64,000 nt of DNA from Microvirga sp. TS319 (GCF_041276405.1 NZ_JBGGGT010000002.1:3776501-3840500); one strand, 5' to 3'. Shown: positions 33,885 to 46,106, numbered from the stretch's first letter. The notes: generated by a model not told the origin, from the letters alone. Program-made: numbers and translations.

Positions 33885-34979
33885 TCAACGCGACAAGCGC
33901 CGTCCCATGAGAAGAGCGATTCCGGAAAAAAGCCCTATCTTGTTGAAAATCCTATAGAAGTACAATGAAAACCCATTCACGAAGAAGGCGCGAATGACCT
34001 GAAAGGCGATCACGAGCGCCACATTGAGATGGAGGACTTGCGCCGTCAGCGCCATTTCCGCCATTCCACCCGGAGAGGAACCAAGGGCAACGCTCGCAAG
34101 ATCAAGGCCTGTTATGGCGGTCAAAGCCCCGGCATAGGCAAAGAGCAGTGCCGCCAGGGCGATCGTGAACAAGGCACTGACGAGGAAAACCCGTGGGAGC
34201 CGGACCAGGCTTTCGCGTCGGAAGCGGGCCCCGATCGATACCCCGATGAGGAATTGCGCTGCGGCAAACAAGATCCCGGGAATTCGTCCGCTCAGCAGTC
34301 CCAGAGCGGCAATGAATCCTGTGCCGAGAATGGCCCCGACGGTCCAAGGATTGTTGAAGCGGAGCAGCCATGTGACCGTGACCCCGGCCAGTCCGGCCGC
34401 GAGCGCCGCCGTGACCTGAAACCAGGAAAGCTCGATCCGAGCAGCCTGATTCATCAACCCGCCATCAATCCCCAATGCAATGATGAGAGGTGGCATGAGG
34501 CAGACCAGCAAAGCGACGCGGATCGCCTGTGAGACTGCGATCGGTTCGGCCTCGGCTCCCACGGAAACGCCGATATTCGCCATTTCGGAGAGACCGCCCG
34601 GAGTGAGGGAGAAATAGGCTGTCTTATGATCGATCTTGCCCGCGATGGACATCGGCACGGACAGCACTGCGGCCAGGACGATTCCGACAAGCGCCGTCAC
34701 GACCATCCATGGGGCCCACATGACGATGGTGTCGAGAGCAGCTGCGGTGATGTTGAGGCCAATGCTCGTGCCGACGACGGCCTGCCCGAAACGCCTTCCG
34801 AGAGCAGGCGCGACGACCGGATATCCCGTAACGGACACCAATGCTGTCACGATCATGGGGCCGAGGACCCATGCAAGTGGCATATGAACATACGATGCGA
34901 GCCATCCGAGCCCCGCAGCCAGGGCAAGGCCCGGAATGGCACGCCAGAATGGGACGGGAGAGGCCGGTATCATGCGCAT
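33885..34979 (-). CDS. AbrB-family membrane protein (PF05145-like)
   Basis: This 364-residue integral membrane protein is a tandem duplication. Each half carries a GLSEMA/GGMAEMA motif (SLTPGGLSEMANIGV and SSPGGMAEMALTAQV) within about five hydrophobic segments, typical of the AbrB/ammonia-monooxygenase-regulator-like family. Family members are often beside catabolic dicarboxylate genes and may be transporters, but function is not settled. The ATG at 34979 overlaps the end of the upstream MmgE/PrpD gene by 10 bases, so the two are coupled. It could provide uptake or export for that enzyme's substrate. Confidence 0.8.
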   Translation of the reverse strand: MRMIPASPVPFWRAIPGLALAAGLGWLASYVHMPLAWVLGPMIVTALVSVTGYPVVAPALGRRFGQAVVGTSIGLNITAAALDTIVMWAPWMVVTALVGIVLAAVLSVPMSIAGKIDHKTAYFSLTPGGLSEMANIGVSVGAEAEPIAVSQAIRVALLVCLMPPLIIALGIDGGLMNQAARIELSWFQVTAALAAGLAGVTVTWLLRFNNPWTVGAILGTGFIAALGLLSGRIPGILFAAAQFLIGVSIGARFRRESLVRLPRVFLVSALFTIALAALLFAYAGALTAITGLDLASVALGSSPGGMAEMALTAQVLHLNVALVIAFQVIRAFFVNGFSLYFYRIFNKIGLFSGIALLMGRRLSR

Positions 34980-36349
34980 TGCACCAGCAGGCTACCGACA
35001 TCCTCGATCTGTTCAAGCCGCCAGACCGAATCGCGAATGCGGGATGCCCTCTCGTCTCCGATCAGCGGCACCGCGTTCGCCAGGAACTTCCCTTCAAGGG
35101 CAGCATCCGACATCGGGTTGTCGACGGTGCCGCTCGCATGGGTGACTTGGTATTCGTATCGCTCGCCGGTTCGCAAGGCGACGCAAGCCCATGCCTGATC
35201 CCGTCCGAGGCCCTCATCGGTCCTGACGCTGACGATCTCTCGCAAAGCGACGACCTCGGGCGCGCGGGCACGCTCGTCAGTGTACTGGGCGATGCCGGCT
35301 GCCCGATCCAGAAATGCGACAGCCGCAGTGTGGGTCAGGCTGAACTTCGATTTGAGACCCGTCCCAGGATCGGCCACACCCGTGATGGAGACGGCCAGAG
35401 GATTGACCCGCAACTCGATTGCAGACACCTGGTCCGGTGCGGATACCTTGGCCCGGAGGGCGATCATGGCATCGATCGTCGGATGCAGAACCACGCCGCA
35501 GGCATAGGGTTTGTGGCCATTGCGGGCGATCTCCCAGCGCCGCCCCAGCCGGTCGAGAATGAGATCCGTCTTCGCGACACTGCTGTAGATCCGGCAGAAA
35601 CCACGCTTTCCCTCGAGGATCTCGTCCGAACTGTCGAAACCGCTCTGTGCGAGCAGGGCAGCGAGAAGCCCGCTCGAGGCCGCCTTGCCGGCGTGAAGCG
35701 ACTTGCACATCGTTCCCCGGTTCTGCTGCATGCCGGCCGCCTGCGTCGCCGCAATGCCCAGGGCGTGTACCAGTTGCTGAGAATCCAGCCCAAGGAGCTT
35801 TCCAGCGGCGGCGCCCGCGGCGATCGAGCCCAGCGTCCCGGTCAGGTGCCATCCCCCTGCGTGATGAGCAGGGGCCCCCTGTCCCGTGCGGACGCCCGCC
35901 TCGAAACCGGCCGCGTAAGCCAGAAGGAAATCCTTGCCGGTGACCGGATTTCTCTCCGACAGGGCGAAGAGCGCAGCCAGAATCGGTGAGCTCGCATGGA
36001 GAACGACACCGCCCATGTGAGTGTCGTCGAAATCAAGCACATGGCCCATCTGGCCGTTGGCAATCGGGGCCTCAAGCAGCCCGAGCCTCATGTCGCGCCC
36101 GAGCACGGTCGCCCGTGGAGCGCTTCCTACCGCCTCCAGCACCGAAAGGAGCTTGGAAATCGTCGGGTGCCGGCTCCCGGCGAGAGCGCAGCCGATCCAA
36201 TCGAGAACGCCGCGACGACCTGCGTGGACGGCCGCTTCGGGCATGCTCTCGAAAGTGGCTGCGGCCATGAATGCGCACAGATCCTTGGTGACGTTCAGAT
36301 CGAGGGCCGCAGCCCCATAATCGGATTGGGATGCCGGCTGGCCGTTCAT
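34970..36349 (-). CDS. MmgE/PrpD family protein, copy 4
   Basis: This 459-residue family member has GQMGHVLDFDDTHMGGVVLHASSP, with Asp and His placed as in copy 2, and MCKSLHAGKAASSG. I prefer ATG 36349 over 36355, because GGGAGC leaves 7 bases before the later ATG and none before the earlier. It overlaps the AbrB-family gene at its 3' end by 10 bases. It is divergent from copy 5 across a 253-base gap carrying TTTGGATACATT-type half sites. Confidence 0.85.
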   Translation of the reverse strand: MNGQPASQSDYGAAALDLNVTKDLCAFMAAATFESMPEAAVHAGRRGVLDWIGCALAGSRHPTISKLLSVLEAVGSAPRATVLGRDMRLGLLEAPIANGQMGHVLDFDDTHMGGVVLHASSPILAALFALSERNPVTGKDFLLAYAAGFEAGVRTGQGAPAHHAGGWHLTGTLGSIAAGAAAGKLLGLDSQQLVHALGIAATQAAGMQQNRGTMCKSLHAGKAASSGLLAALLAQSGFDSSDEILEGKRGFCRIYSSVAKTDLILDRLGRRWEIARNGHKPYACGVVLHPTIDAMIALRAKVSAPDQVSAIELRVNPLAVSITGVADPGTGLKSKFSLTHTAAVAFLDRAAGIAQYTDERARAPEVVALREIVSVRTDEGLGRDQAWACVALRTGERYEYQVTHASGTVDNPMSDAALEGKFLANAVPLIGDERASRIRDSVWRLEQIEDVGSLLVQCA

Positions 36350-36405
36350 GGACATGCTCCCTAGGGGCGCCGTTCGGCAGAGGCCTTCAATGCGCCTTGT
36401 CTTCG

Positions 36406-36417
36406 TTTGGATACATT
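36406..36417. promoter_or_regulatory. candidate second-type operator, TTTGGATACATT
   Basis: It matches TTTGTATACAAA in nine positions and lies 57 bases before copy 4. A second ATTAGATACATT follows at 36425-36436, giving a direct repeat spaced 19 bases in the divergent copy 4/copy 5 promoter region. Confidence 0.45.
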
Positions 36418-36602
36418 AGTATTCATTAGATACATTCACGATCCAGGTAAATCCCAAAACGATCTCAGGTCCGAGCGGATATGCAGCCCCGATCGTGGCT
36501 GCATATCCGACCGCACGCGAAGGAGGTCGGATCGCCGGCATCATCTGGTCCGTTCGAACGCGCACCATCGATTGAAACATACTGAAACGAGAGGACAGTC
36601 TC

Positions 36603-37979
36603 ATGCATGACTCATCGAAGCCCGAGGTCCCGCACGAAAGTGCGATCCTCTCGGACTACATCGCGGGCGCTCACAGGCACGAATTGCCGGCCGATGTCAG
36701 CCTCAAAACGAAGCATCACATTCTGGATACGCTCGCGGCGATCCTGTCGGGATCACGTCTCAGGGCGGGCCGTCTCGGCGCCGCCTACGTCGCCCAAACC
36801 GGCGGGAAACCCGAAGCGACGGTGATCGGAACCTCGCTCGTCGTGCCCGCCGTCAGCGCAGCTCTGGCGAACGGCATGGCAGGCCATGCGGACGAGACGG
36901 ACGATTCCCATCTCGTGGGACGATTCCACCCCGGTTGCGGTATCGTTCCCGCAGCTCTCGCCATTGCCGAGCAGCAGGATCGCAGTGGACAGGATCTGCT
37001 GCGCGCCGTTGCTCTCGGCTATGATATCGGTGCCCGTACAACCATGTCCCTCGGCTTCAGCCGACCCGATACGGCCCGTCACAGCACCCATAGCCTGGGC
37101 CCGGCCTTCGGCGCGGCAGCGGCAGCGGCAGCGCTCCTGCGCTTCGATTCGACCCGCGTCCGCCATGTCCTGTCCTATTCGGCCCAGCAGGCCTCAGGCA
37201 TTCCGTTCTGGCAGCGGGACAAGGAGCACGTCGAGAAGGCTTTCGACTTCGGCGGCATGGGCGCCCGCAACGGAGTGGCGGCCGCGACCATGGTGGCGGC
37301 CGGCTTCTCAGCCGTGGACGATCCGTTCTCAGGCAAGCACAACCTGTTCACGGCATTCGGCGAGAACCCCGTTCCCGCCCGTCTGATCGAAGACCTGGGG
37401 TCCCGGTTCGAGATTATGCGCGCCTCGATCAAGAAATGGTGTGTGGGGTCGCCGATCCAAGCCGTCCTGGATGCGACGGTGACCCTGATCGAAACGCACG
37501 GCATCAAAGCCGACGATGTCAGGCGCGTCTTGATCACGATGCCGGATGATCGCATCCATATCGTCGACAGCCGGACAATGCCTGATGTCTGCGTACAGCA
37601 TCTTGCCGCCTTGGCGCTGGTCGATGGTACAGTCACATTCGAGAGCTGCCATGATCAGGATCGGATGAACGATCCTGCCATTCTGGCGATCCGCAGATTG
37701 ATCGAACTCGTTCCAAGCGCCGAACTGACGATTGCAACCCCGGCAAGACAGGCCATCGTAGAGATCGAGACCACCGGCGGACGCCACCTCCGTCATCATG
37801 CGAAAGCCGTTCGCGGCACTCCCGAGAATCCGATGGACGGCAGCGAAATCGAAGCAAAGGCCCTCGATCTTGTGGTCCCGATTATCGGCGAGGAGAGAGG
37901 TCGCACGCTCGTCGAGACCGTGCTGCGACTGGACCAACTCCCTAAAGTGAGCGGCCTTCGGCCTTTGCTGTCCGCCTAG
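36603..37979 (+). CDS. MmgE/PrpD family protein, copy 5 (divergent active-site region)
   Basis: This 458-residue family member reads GMAGHADETDDSHLVGRFHPG where the others have DFDDT/DYDDT, so the aromatic residue is replaced and the acidic spacing shifts. The rest follows the family (QQASGIPFWQRDKEHVEKAFDFGGMGARNG). The GFWQR/FGGMGARNG segment is found in a subgroup distinct from citrate-type PrpD. GAGAGGACAGTCTC precedes the ATG. It is transcribed away from copy 4. The substrate probably differs from that of copies 2-4. Confidence 0.83.
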   Translation: MHDSSKPEVPHESAILSDYIAGAHRHELPADVSLKTKHHILDTLAAILSGSRLRAGRLGAAYVAQTGGKPEATVIGTSLVVPAVSAALANGMAGHADETDDSHLVGRFHPGCGIVPAALAIAEQQDRSGQDLLRAVALGYDIGARTTMSLGFSRPDTARHSTHSLGPAFGAAAAAAALLRFDSTRVRHVLSYSAQQASGIPFWQRDKEHVEKAFDFGGMGARNGVAAATMVAAGFSAVDDPFSGKHNLFTAFGENPVPARLIEDLGSRFEIMRASIKKWCVGSPIQAVLDATVTLIETHGIKADDVRRVLITMPDDRIHIVDSRTMPDVCVQHLAALALVDGTVTFESCHDQDRMNDPAILAIRRLIELVPSAELTIATPARQAIVEIETTGGRHLRHHAKAVRGTPENPMDGSEIEAKALDLVVPIIGEERGRTLVETVLRLDQLPKVSGLRPLLSA

Positions 37980-38041
37980 CGCAGCGTGCGAAGAAGTGGG
38001 AACCGATCCTTCACGAAGAACGAGGCTTCATCAAAGATGAT

Positions 38042-38079
38042 AGAGCATCGGATGTGGGGTCGATATCCTATCCGATGCT
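38042..38079. repeat. dispersed palindromic repeat, module 1 only
   Basis: AGAGCATCGGATGTGGGGTC pairs with the following ATCCTATCCGATGCT. A degraded module-2-like piece (GTGCGAAGAAGTGGG) precedes it at 37986. It lies between the convergent MmgE/PrpD copy 5 and tcuB genes. The remaining gap to 38207 shows no gene. Confidence 0.65.
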
Positions 38080-38207
38080 GTAAAGGTCACACGCCAAGAC
38101 GCTTGGTATCTCCAGGACGCTTGGCATCTCGGTGCCCTGTCATTGAGCGATGGGGGTACCGAGCATTCTGAAAGACGGTGCGGGGCGTGATCGGCCCCTC
38201 ACCTTTT

Positions 38208-39365
38208 TCAAGCCCCCGCCTTGGCGCCGGGAATCCCGAGCGCCTTCGCTTTCGACGGGGTCGGCTCGTGAAGCGCGCGGCGCTCCTTGGCGTAGCGAAC
38301 GAGGGCGCCGAAGCGGTAGATGCCGTGGACGAACTTGCCGTAGGGCATGGTGATGAAGAAGCCGAACACGAAGCCCATATGAAGGGCGAGCATCGTGCCC
38401 ATCGCCGGGGTCGCCCGCAGCACCAGGAGCATGAGGCCTGTCAGGCTCACCAGGAACAGCATGACGATGAACGCCATCTCCATGCCGCGCCCGTTCTCGT
38501 CGCGTAGGGCCGGATCGCGCTTGAATTTCGCCCGCATGAGGCCGGCAGGTCCGATGACGAGCCCGATCCCGCCAAGCGTCCCGAGCACCACCGGCAGGTC
38601 GTACCAGGGATAAGGCGCCTCCAGGCCGAGAAGATAGTGATAGAGGGTCGCCGTGCTGGTCGCACCAAGGCACAGGAAGAATCCGTAGAATGTCAGGTGA
38701 TGGTAGAGGCGGCGACGGTCGTTCGGCCGCTCGCCCTCGTTGAAGCAGCCGGGGCCACCGCCGTCGAGATAACGCAGCGCCATGGTGTCCTTCATGGCCT
38801 GCCAGACCGAGATGCCGCTGGTCAGCGTCTCCCGCGTCTCGCCGATGTCTCGCCAGAACATGCGAAAGCCCATGATCAGCGCCGCAATCGCATAGAAGAA
38901 CGCAGCCCCGAACACGCCCGCCATCGCGTTGTGCGACATGATCCGGTAGAACGCGCCGGGGCCCGTCTGCACGCCGAACATGACGGCCGGATCGTTGATC
39001 GCCATCAGGCCGAAGAAGAAGGTGCCGACACTGAGCGCCGCGATGAGGCTGATCGCCAACCCGTTACGCTCGAACAACGGCGCCAGCGCCCGCGGCCAGA
39101 CGTAGACCTTGTACGAGTCGTTGCGTACCTTCGCGAGCGTCTGCGGGACGTTGACGTTGAACTCGTGCGGCGGCGAGAACTGGCAGTCGGTGTAGCAGGC
39201 CCCGCAGCTGTGGCAGAGATTGGCCAGATAGTTGAGATCGCCGTCCGAGAAGGCGCGCCGCATTTCCATAGCGGGAAAAACCGCACAGAGTCCTTCGCAG
39301 TAGCGGCAGGAGTTGCAGACCGTCATGAGACGATCGGCTTCCTTGAGTGCTTCAGTCGCGTGCAT
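38208..39365 (-). CDS. tcuB: tricarballylate utilisation Fe-S/membrane protein TcuB
   Basis: This 385-residue protein has two ferredoxin-like clusters near the N-terminus (CNSCRYCEGLC and CHSCGACYTDC) and about six hydrophobic segments after that, the architecture of TcuB (CitB). In Salmonella, TcuB reoxidises the FAD of tricarballylate dehydrogenase TcuA and passes electrons to the quinone pool. The ATG at 39365 has GGGAGG 9 bases upstream and overlaps the tcuA 3' end by 14 bases, so the pair is coupled. Histidines in the membrane part may carry heme or quinone sites. Confidence 0.9.
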   Translation of the reverse strand: MHATEALKEADRLMTVCNSCRYCEGLCAVFPAMEMRRAFSDGDLNYLANLCHSCGACYTDCQFSPPHEFNVNVPQTLAKVRNDSYKVYVWPRALAPLFERNGLAISLIAALSVGTFFFGLMAINDPAVMFGVQTGPGAFYRIMSHNAMAGVFGAAFFYAIAALIMGFRMFWRDIGETRETLTSGISVWQAMKDTMALRYLDGGGPGCFNEGERPNDRRRLYHHLTFYGFFLCLGATSTATLYHYLLGLEAPYPWYDLPVVLGTLGGIGLVIGPAGLMRAKFKRDPALRDENGRGMEMAFIVMLFLVSLTGLMLLVLRATPAMGTMLALHMGFVFGFFITMPYGKFVHGIYRFGALVRYAKERRALHEPTPSKAKALGIPGAKAGA

Positions 39366-40737
39366 TCTTCGCAGCCTCCCGTCCGGCAATCCGCCCGAAG
39401 ACGCTGCCGATTGTCATTCCGATGCCGGCGGCATATCCCTTGCCGAGGACGTTTCCGGCCATGATTTCCCCGGCCGCGAACATGTTGGCTGAAGGAGAGC
39501 CGTCGGCCATGAGCATCCGGGCCTCCTTGTTCACGCGTGTGCCCAGATAGGTGAACGTGATGCCCGGGCGGACCGGGTAGGCATAGAACGGAGCCGTCCC
39601 GATCCGCTTGGCCCAATGGGTCTTTGCCGGCGTCAGCCCTTCGGTCCGGCAGTCATCCAGGATCGTGTGGTCGAACGTGCCGGGGCGGACGGCCTGGTTG
39701 AAGGTTGCGACCGTGGTCTCAAGTGCCTGCGGGTCGAGCCCCAGCTTATCCGCGAGCTCACCGATGCTGTCCGCCTTCAGGGGCGGATAGAGCGACGGCA
39801 TGAAGAGTTCGAGCGAGGGTCCATCAAAGATGATGTAGGCGATCTGATCGGGTTGGGCAGCGACGAGCCGCCCCCAGATGGCGTAGCGCTTCGGCCAGAT
39901 GTCCTCGCCCTCGTCGTAGAAGCGCTCGGCGTTCTTGTTCACCACGATACCAAAGACGACGCAGTCGAGCCGGGTGATGATGCCGCCGTCGAATTTCGGC
40001 GCCCGAGCGTCGATCGCCACCGCATGACACTGGGTGGGATCGCCGATCTCCTGCACGCCCTTGTCCAGCAGCATCTTAAGGACCGAGCCGCGGTTGTAGG
40101 GCGTGCCGCGGATGAGAAAGTTTTCGGCGATGTCGCCCCAATACTGCTTCAGCCATGCGATATTGGCCTCGAAGCCGCCTGCAGCTGCCACAAGGCTCGA
40201 CGCATGCACTTGGTGCCGCTGCCCGCCATACGCGACTGTGGCCGACTGGAACTTGCCGCCCTGAATATCGAGGTCGACGACTTCCGCGTCGTAGAGCACG
40301 TCGACGCCGAGGTCCTCCGCCGTGCGGTAGAGTGCGTTGAGCATCGCCCGCCCTCCCCCGAGGAAGAATGAGTTCGTGCGCCCAAGGCTGAGCGTTCCGC
40401 CGAGAGACGGCTGCCATCGCACGCCCTGCTGGACGATCCAGTGCAGGATCTCCTTGGACTCATGGATCATGAAACGGGCGAGCTCCTCGTCGGTCTGGCC
40501 GCCCGTCACGCGCAGAAGATCGTCCCAGAATTCCGCCTCGGTATAGGGACCAGTCAGGATCTCGGTCGCCGTATCGTGGGCGCAGCGCATGTTGCGCGTG
40601 TGGCGGGTGTTGCCGCCGCGGTAGAACTTGGGAGCGGCCTCGAGCACGAGCACGGAGGCCCCCGATCGGCGAGCGCTGATGGCCGCGCAGAGTGCCGCGT
40701 TGCCGCCGCCGATCACGAGCACATCGTAATGGCGCAT
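39352..40737 (-). CDS. tcuA: FAD-dependent tricarballylate dehydrogenase TcuA
   Basis: This 461-residue flavoprotein has the N-terminal Rossmann motif VIGGGNAALCAAISARRSG and EAAPKFYRGGNTRHTRN, with the C-terminal FAD cap GKGYAAGIGMTIGSVFGRIAG. TcuA oxidises tricarballylate to cis-aconitate; related enzymes oxidise other saturated polycarboxylates. The frame is open to 40959, but that extension runs through a dispersed repeat, so ATG 40737 (MRHYDVLVIGG) is taken. It is co-transcribed with tcuB. Tricarballylate is the best-known substrate for this pair but not proven here. Confidence 0.88.
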   Translation of the reverse strand: MRHYDVLVIGGGNAALCAAISARRSGASVLVLEAAPKFYRGGNTRHTRNMRCAHDTATEILTGPYTEAEFWDDLLRVTGGQTDEELARFMIHESKEILHWIVQQGVRWQPSLGGTLSLGRTNSFFLGGGRAMLNALYRTAEDLGVDVLYDAEVVDLDIQGGKFQSATVAYGGQRHQVHASSLVAAAGGFEANIAWLKQYWGDIAENFLIRGTPYNRGSVLKMLLDKGVQEIGDPTQCHAVAIDARAPKFDGGIITRLDCVVFGIVVNKNAERFYDEGEDIWPKRYAIWGRLVAAQPDQIAYIIFDGPSLELFMPSLYPPLKADSIGELADKLGLDPQALETTVATFNQAVRPGTFDHTILDDCRTEGLTPAKTHWAKRIGTAPFYAYPVRPGITFTYLGTRVNKEARMLMADGSPSANMFAAGEIMAGNVLGKGYAAGIGMTIGSVFGRIAGREAAKNARD

Positions 40738-40816
40738 CAATTCGACCGGAATATTGCGCGAACCAGCGCCTGCCGATGCGGGTTCGAGCTGTGCCGTCGA
40801 TGGCAGCTCTCGCGCT

Positions 40817-40932
40817 AGAGCATCGGGCCCAAAAGTGGCCTCCACTTTTGGGGTCGATTCGATGCTCCCACGATAGGACAGCGCATCGTTTGCTGCGAAA
40901 AACCGGGTCCACTTTTTCGCACGGTGCGCTAG
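40817..40932. repeat. dispersed palindromic repeat, full two-module copy
   Basis: AGAGCATCGGGCCCAAAAGTGG to TCGATTCGATGCTC, then GCGCATCGTTTGCTGCG to TTTTTCGCACGGTGCGC. It fills much of the 409-base gap between tcuA and the second GntR gene. Apart from this and the operator at 41059, the gap shows no gene. Confidence 0.85.
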
Positions 40933-41058
40933 TGCAACTCCACCTGTCATCTGCCCCAACCTCCTGCAGGCGTATCAGTGTAACCCCCGCCAGAGCCTTC
41001 GCTCGGCCGGAATCCTCATGCGTTCGGCAGCAAAGCTTGGCTTGAGCTTTTGCGCACG

Positions 41059-41070
41059 TTTGTATACAAA
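41059..41070. promoter_or_regulatory. candidate second-type operator TTTGTATACAAA
   Basis: A perfect 12-base palindrome lies 77 bases before the GntR start at 41147 and upstream of the divergent tcuAB operon. The arms share TTGT/ACAA with the first motif, but the centre is AT instead of CA/TG/CG. The position suits autoregulation. Confidence 0.7.
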
Positions 41071-41146
41071 AATATCCAAATGAGTGCCCTGGTCAAGTAT
41101 GATCTTCTTTGCTTCATAGACCAGAATATCGACCACAGGAGCGTGC

Positions 41147-41827
41147 ATGTCGGATCACGTCCATAACGACCTGAAGTTGGTCGACCGGGACACCGGAATT
41201 CCTCTCAGCGAGGCCGTCTTTCGCTCGCTCTGCCAAGCCTTGCGCGCAGGTATCTACCGCCCGGGAGACCGGTTGCGGGAAGAGGAAGTCGCACAACGGC
41301 TCAAAGTCAGCCGCACTCCCGTTCGGGAGGCGTTGGGGCGACTGATGGCGAAGGGATTGGTGGAGCCCGCAGGCGGCCGCGGTCTCATCGTTCGCAGTCT
41401 CGGCACGGCCGAAGTGCTGGAACTCTACGCCATGCGGGAGATTCTCGAGGGTGCGGCAGCTCGCCTGGCGGCGCAGCATGCATCGCAACCCGAGATCGAT
41501 GCCCTCAGGGATCTCGAGGAAGCCTTCGAGACGCACCTCGAGGATTCCGTCGAGATGGCGCGCCTCAACCGGGCGTTTCACGAGACGATCTTCCGTGCCG
41601 CCCGAAACCGTTACCTCGACAGCGCCCTTCAGGAGCTTCAGGACGGAATTTCCCTTCTCGGCCCCACGACCTTCAGCGTCGGAGGCCGGCCCACGACAGC
41701 GGCCGAGGAGCACCGGGCTCTCATCGAGGCCATCGCAGCCCGCGACCCCGATCTGGCCGAGAGGCTCGCGAGGGCGCATATCCAAGAGGCCCTGCGCTCC
41801 CGACTGAAGCTGATCCAAGCCCGGTGA
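41147..41827 (+). CDS. GntR family regulator, FCD subfamily (second intact copy)
   Basis: This 226-residue regulator has an HTH at about residues 20-85 (YRPGDRLREEEVAQRLKVSRTPVREALGRL) and an FCD domain with FHETIFRAARN and a metal-type EEHRALIEAI...RLARAHIQEAL. Aligned by eye with the 20905 protein it differs strongly in the recognition helix (SRTPVREAL against SRGPVREAC), which fits a different operator centre. CAGGAG lies 5 bases before the ATG. It probably responds to a carboxylate and controls tcuAB, the two divergent MmgE/PrpD genes and the SDR; that is inferred from sites at 33775, 36406 and 41059. Confidence 0.87.
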   Translation: MSDHVHNDLKLVDRDTGIPLSEAVFRSLCQALRAGIYRPGDRLREEEVAQRLKVSRTPVREALGRLMAKGLVEPAGGRGLIVRSLGTAEVLELYAMREILEGAAARLAAQHASQPEIDALRDLEEAFETHLEDSVEMARLNRAFHETIFRAARNRYLDSALQELQDGISLLGPTTFSVGGRPTTAAEEHRALIEAIAARDPDLAERLARAHIQEALRSRLKLIQAR

Positions 41828-41863
41828 GCCGCGCCCGACAAGGGGCCCGGCTCCGAGCCTCTC

Positions 41864-45416
<3,553 letters not shown>

Positions 45417-45441
45417 GTCTGGCTGCCCGGGCTTCGAGCGA

Positions 45442-45855
45442 TCAATAGGTTGCCCAAAGCCCGGGCGTCGCCAGCTCCAGCACGTGCCCGTCTGGATCGT
45501 GGAAATAGACACTCGCGCCGCCTTGCGACCAAGTGACCTTGCTGATGATCGGGATCTGCCGTTCCCGCAGTCTCGCCTCCCACGCGGTCAGCTCTTCGTG
45601 CGAGATGGCAAAGGCCATATGAAGCGGCCCATGCCCATCGTGCCCGGGGATCGTTCCTCCCGGAGTCGCCATGTCCTGCGCCGAAGCCCCGCGCTGGAAC
45701 AGGAGCAGGACGCTGCTTCCTCCAACATCGAGGGCGCACATGCGCTGGTTTTCGAGCAGGAGCGGCAATTCGAGATCGTCGCGATAGAATGCTCTGGATC
45801 GCGCCAGATCGTCCACATACAGGGCGGTTTCAAGAACGGAGTTCAGCTTCGGCAT
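45442..45855 (-). CDS. VOC-family (glyoxalase/bleomycin-resistance fold) protein
   Basis: This 137-residue protein has two beta-alpha-beta-beta-beta halves. The N-terminal one starts LETALYVDDLARSRAFY. A central LHMAF and a C-terminal VYFHDPDGHVLEL give His and Glu ligands for a divalent metal. VOC proteins include dioxygenases, glyoxalases and antibiotic-binding proteins. The reaction is not decidable here. ATG 45855 has GAGGG close upstream; the alternative ATG at 45870 adds five residues. It ends 25 bases from pgm on the opposite strand. Confidence 0.82.
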   Translation of the reverse strand: MPKLNSVLETALYVDDLARSRAFYRDDLELPLLLENQRMCALDVGGSSVLLLFQRGASAQDMATPGGTIPGHDGHGPLHMAFAISHEELTAWEARLRERQIPIISKVTWSQGGASVYFHDPDGHVLELATPGLWATY

Positions 45856-46015
45856 CGCGCCCTCGCGCATTCGTGTTGCATCGACCTTGATCGGACCATT
45901 TTAGAGAGGCCCGGCCCCTCCCGACAGCCTCAGCCTCTCTGGAAGCCGAAAAATTGGGCAGCCATGCTGACCTTTTGATCTTGTGGAATGCCGGCACAGA
46001 TCCTAACTATCGCAA

Positions 46016-46106
46016 TGCAGCACGGCGATTGGCGTCGCAGTGCTGCTGCCCTTCTTGGGCGTTTCCTCCCTAAACTTCGGGCCGCTGGTGACAGCGGCCT
46101 TTTTTC
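46016..46106 (+). ncRNA. mmgR: candidate mmgR/suhB-family (alpha-r8) small RNA
   Basis: The stretch has three parts of a small trans-acting RNA. The first is a 5' stem GCAGCAC/GTGCTGC. The second is a single-stranded TTTCCTCCCT, the conserved element I recall for the mmgR/suhB family. The third is a terminator, GGCCGCT-GGTGAC-AGCGGCC followed by six T (46080-46105). A promoter fits: TTGTGG at 45981, 17 bases, then TAACTA at 46004. In Sinorhizobium, mmgR limits polyhydroxybutyrate storage and needs Hfq. No protein-coding frame explains the region 45871-46198. The exact 5' end is estimated. Confidence 0.72.
46080..46105 (+). terminator. Rho-independent terminator of the small RNA
   Basis: GGCCGCT and AGCGGCC form a 7-bp stem around GGTGAC, followed directly by TTTTTT. 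There is no coding gene just upstream on this strand, so it belongs to a short transcript. Confidence 0.85.

Noticed and set aside
33842..33885. Hairpin-like GTGCCGAACC...GGTCCGGCAT after the AbrB-family gene
   Set aside because: The stem is interrupted and no T tract follows; it is not called as a terminator.
40738..40959. N-terminal extension of TcuA
   Set aside because: It is translated from a dispersed palindromic repeat; the family begins at MRHYDVLVIGG.
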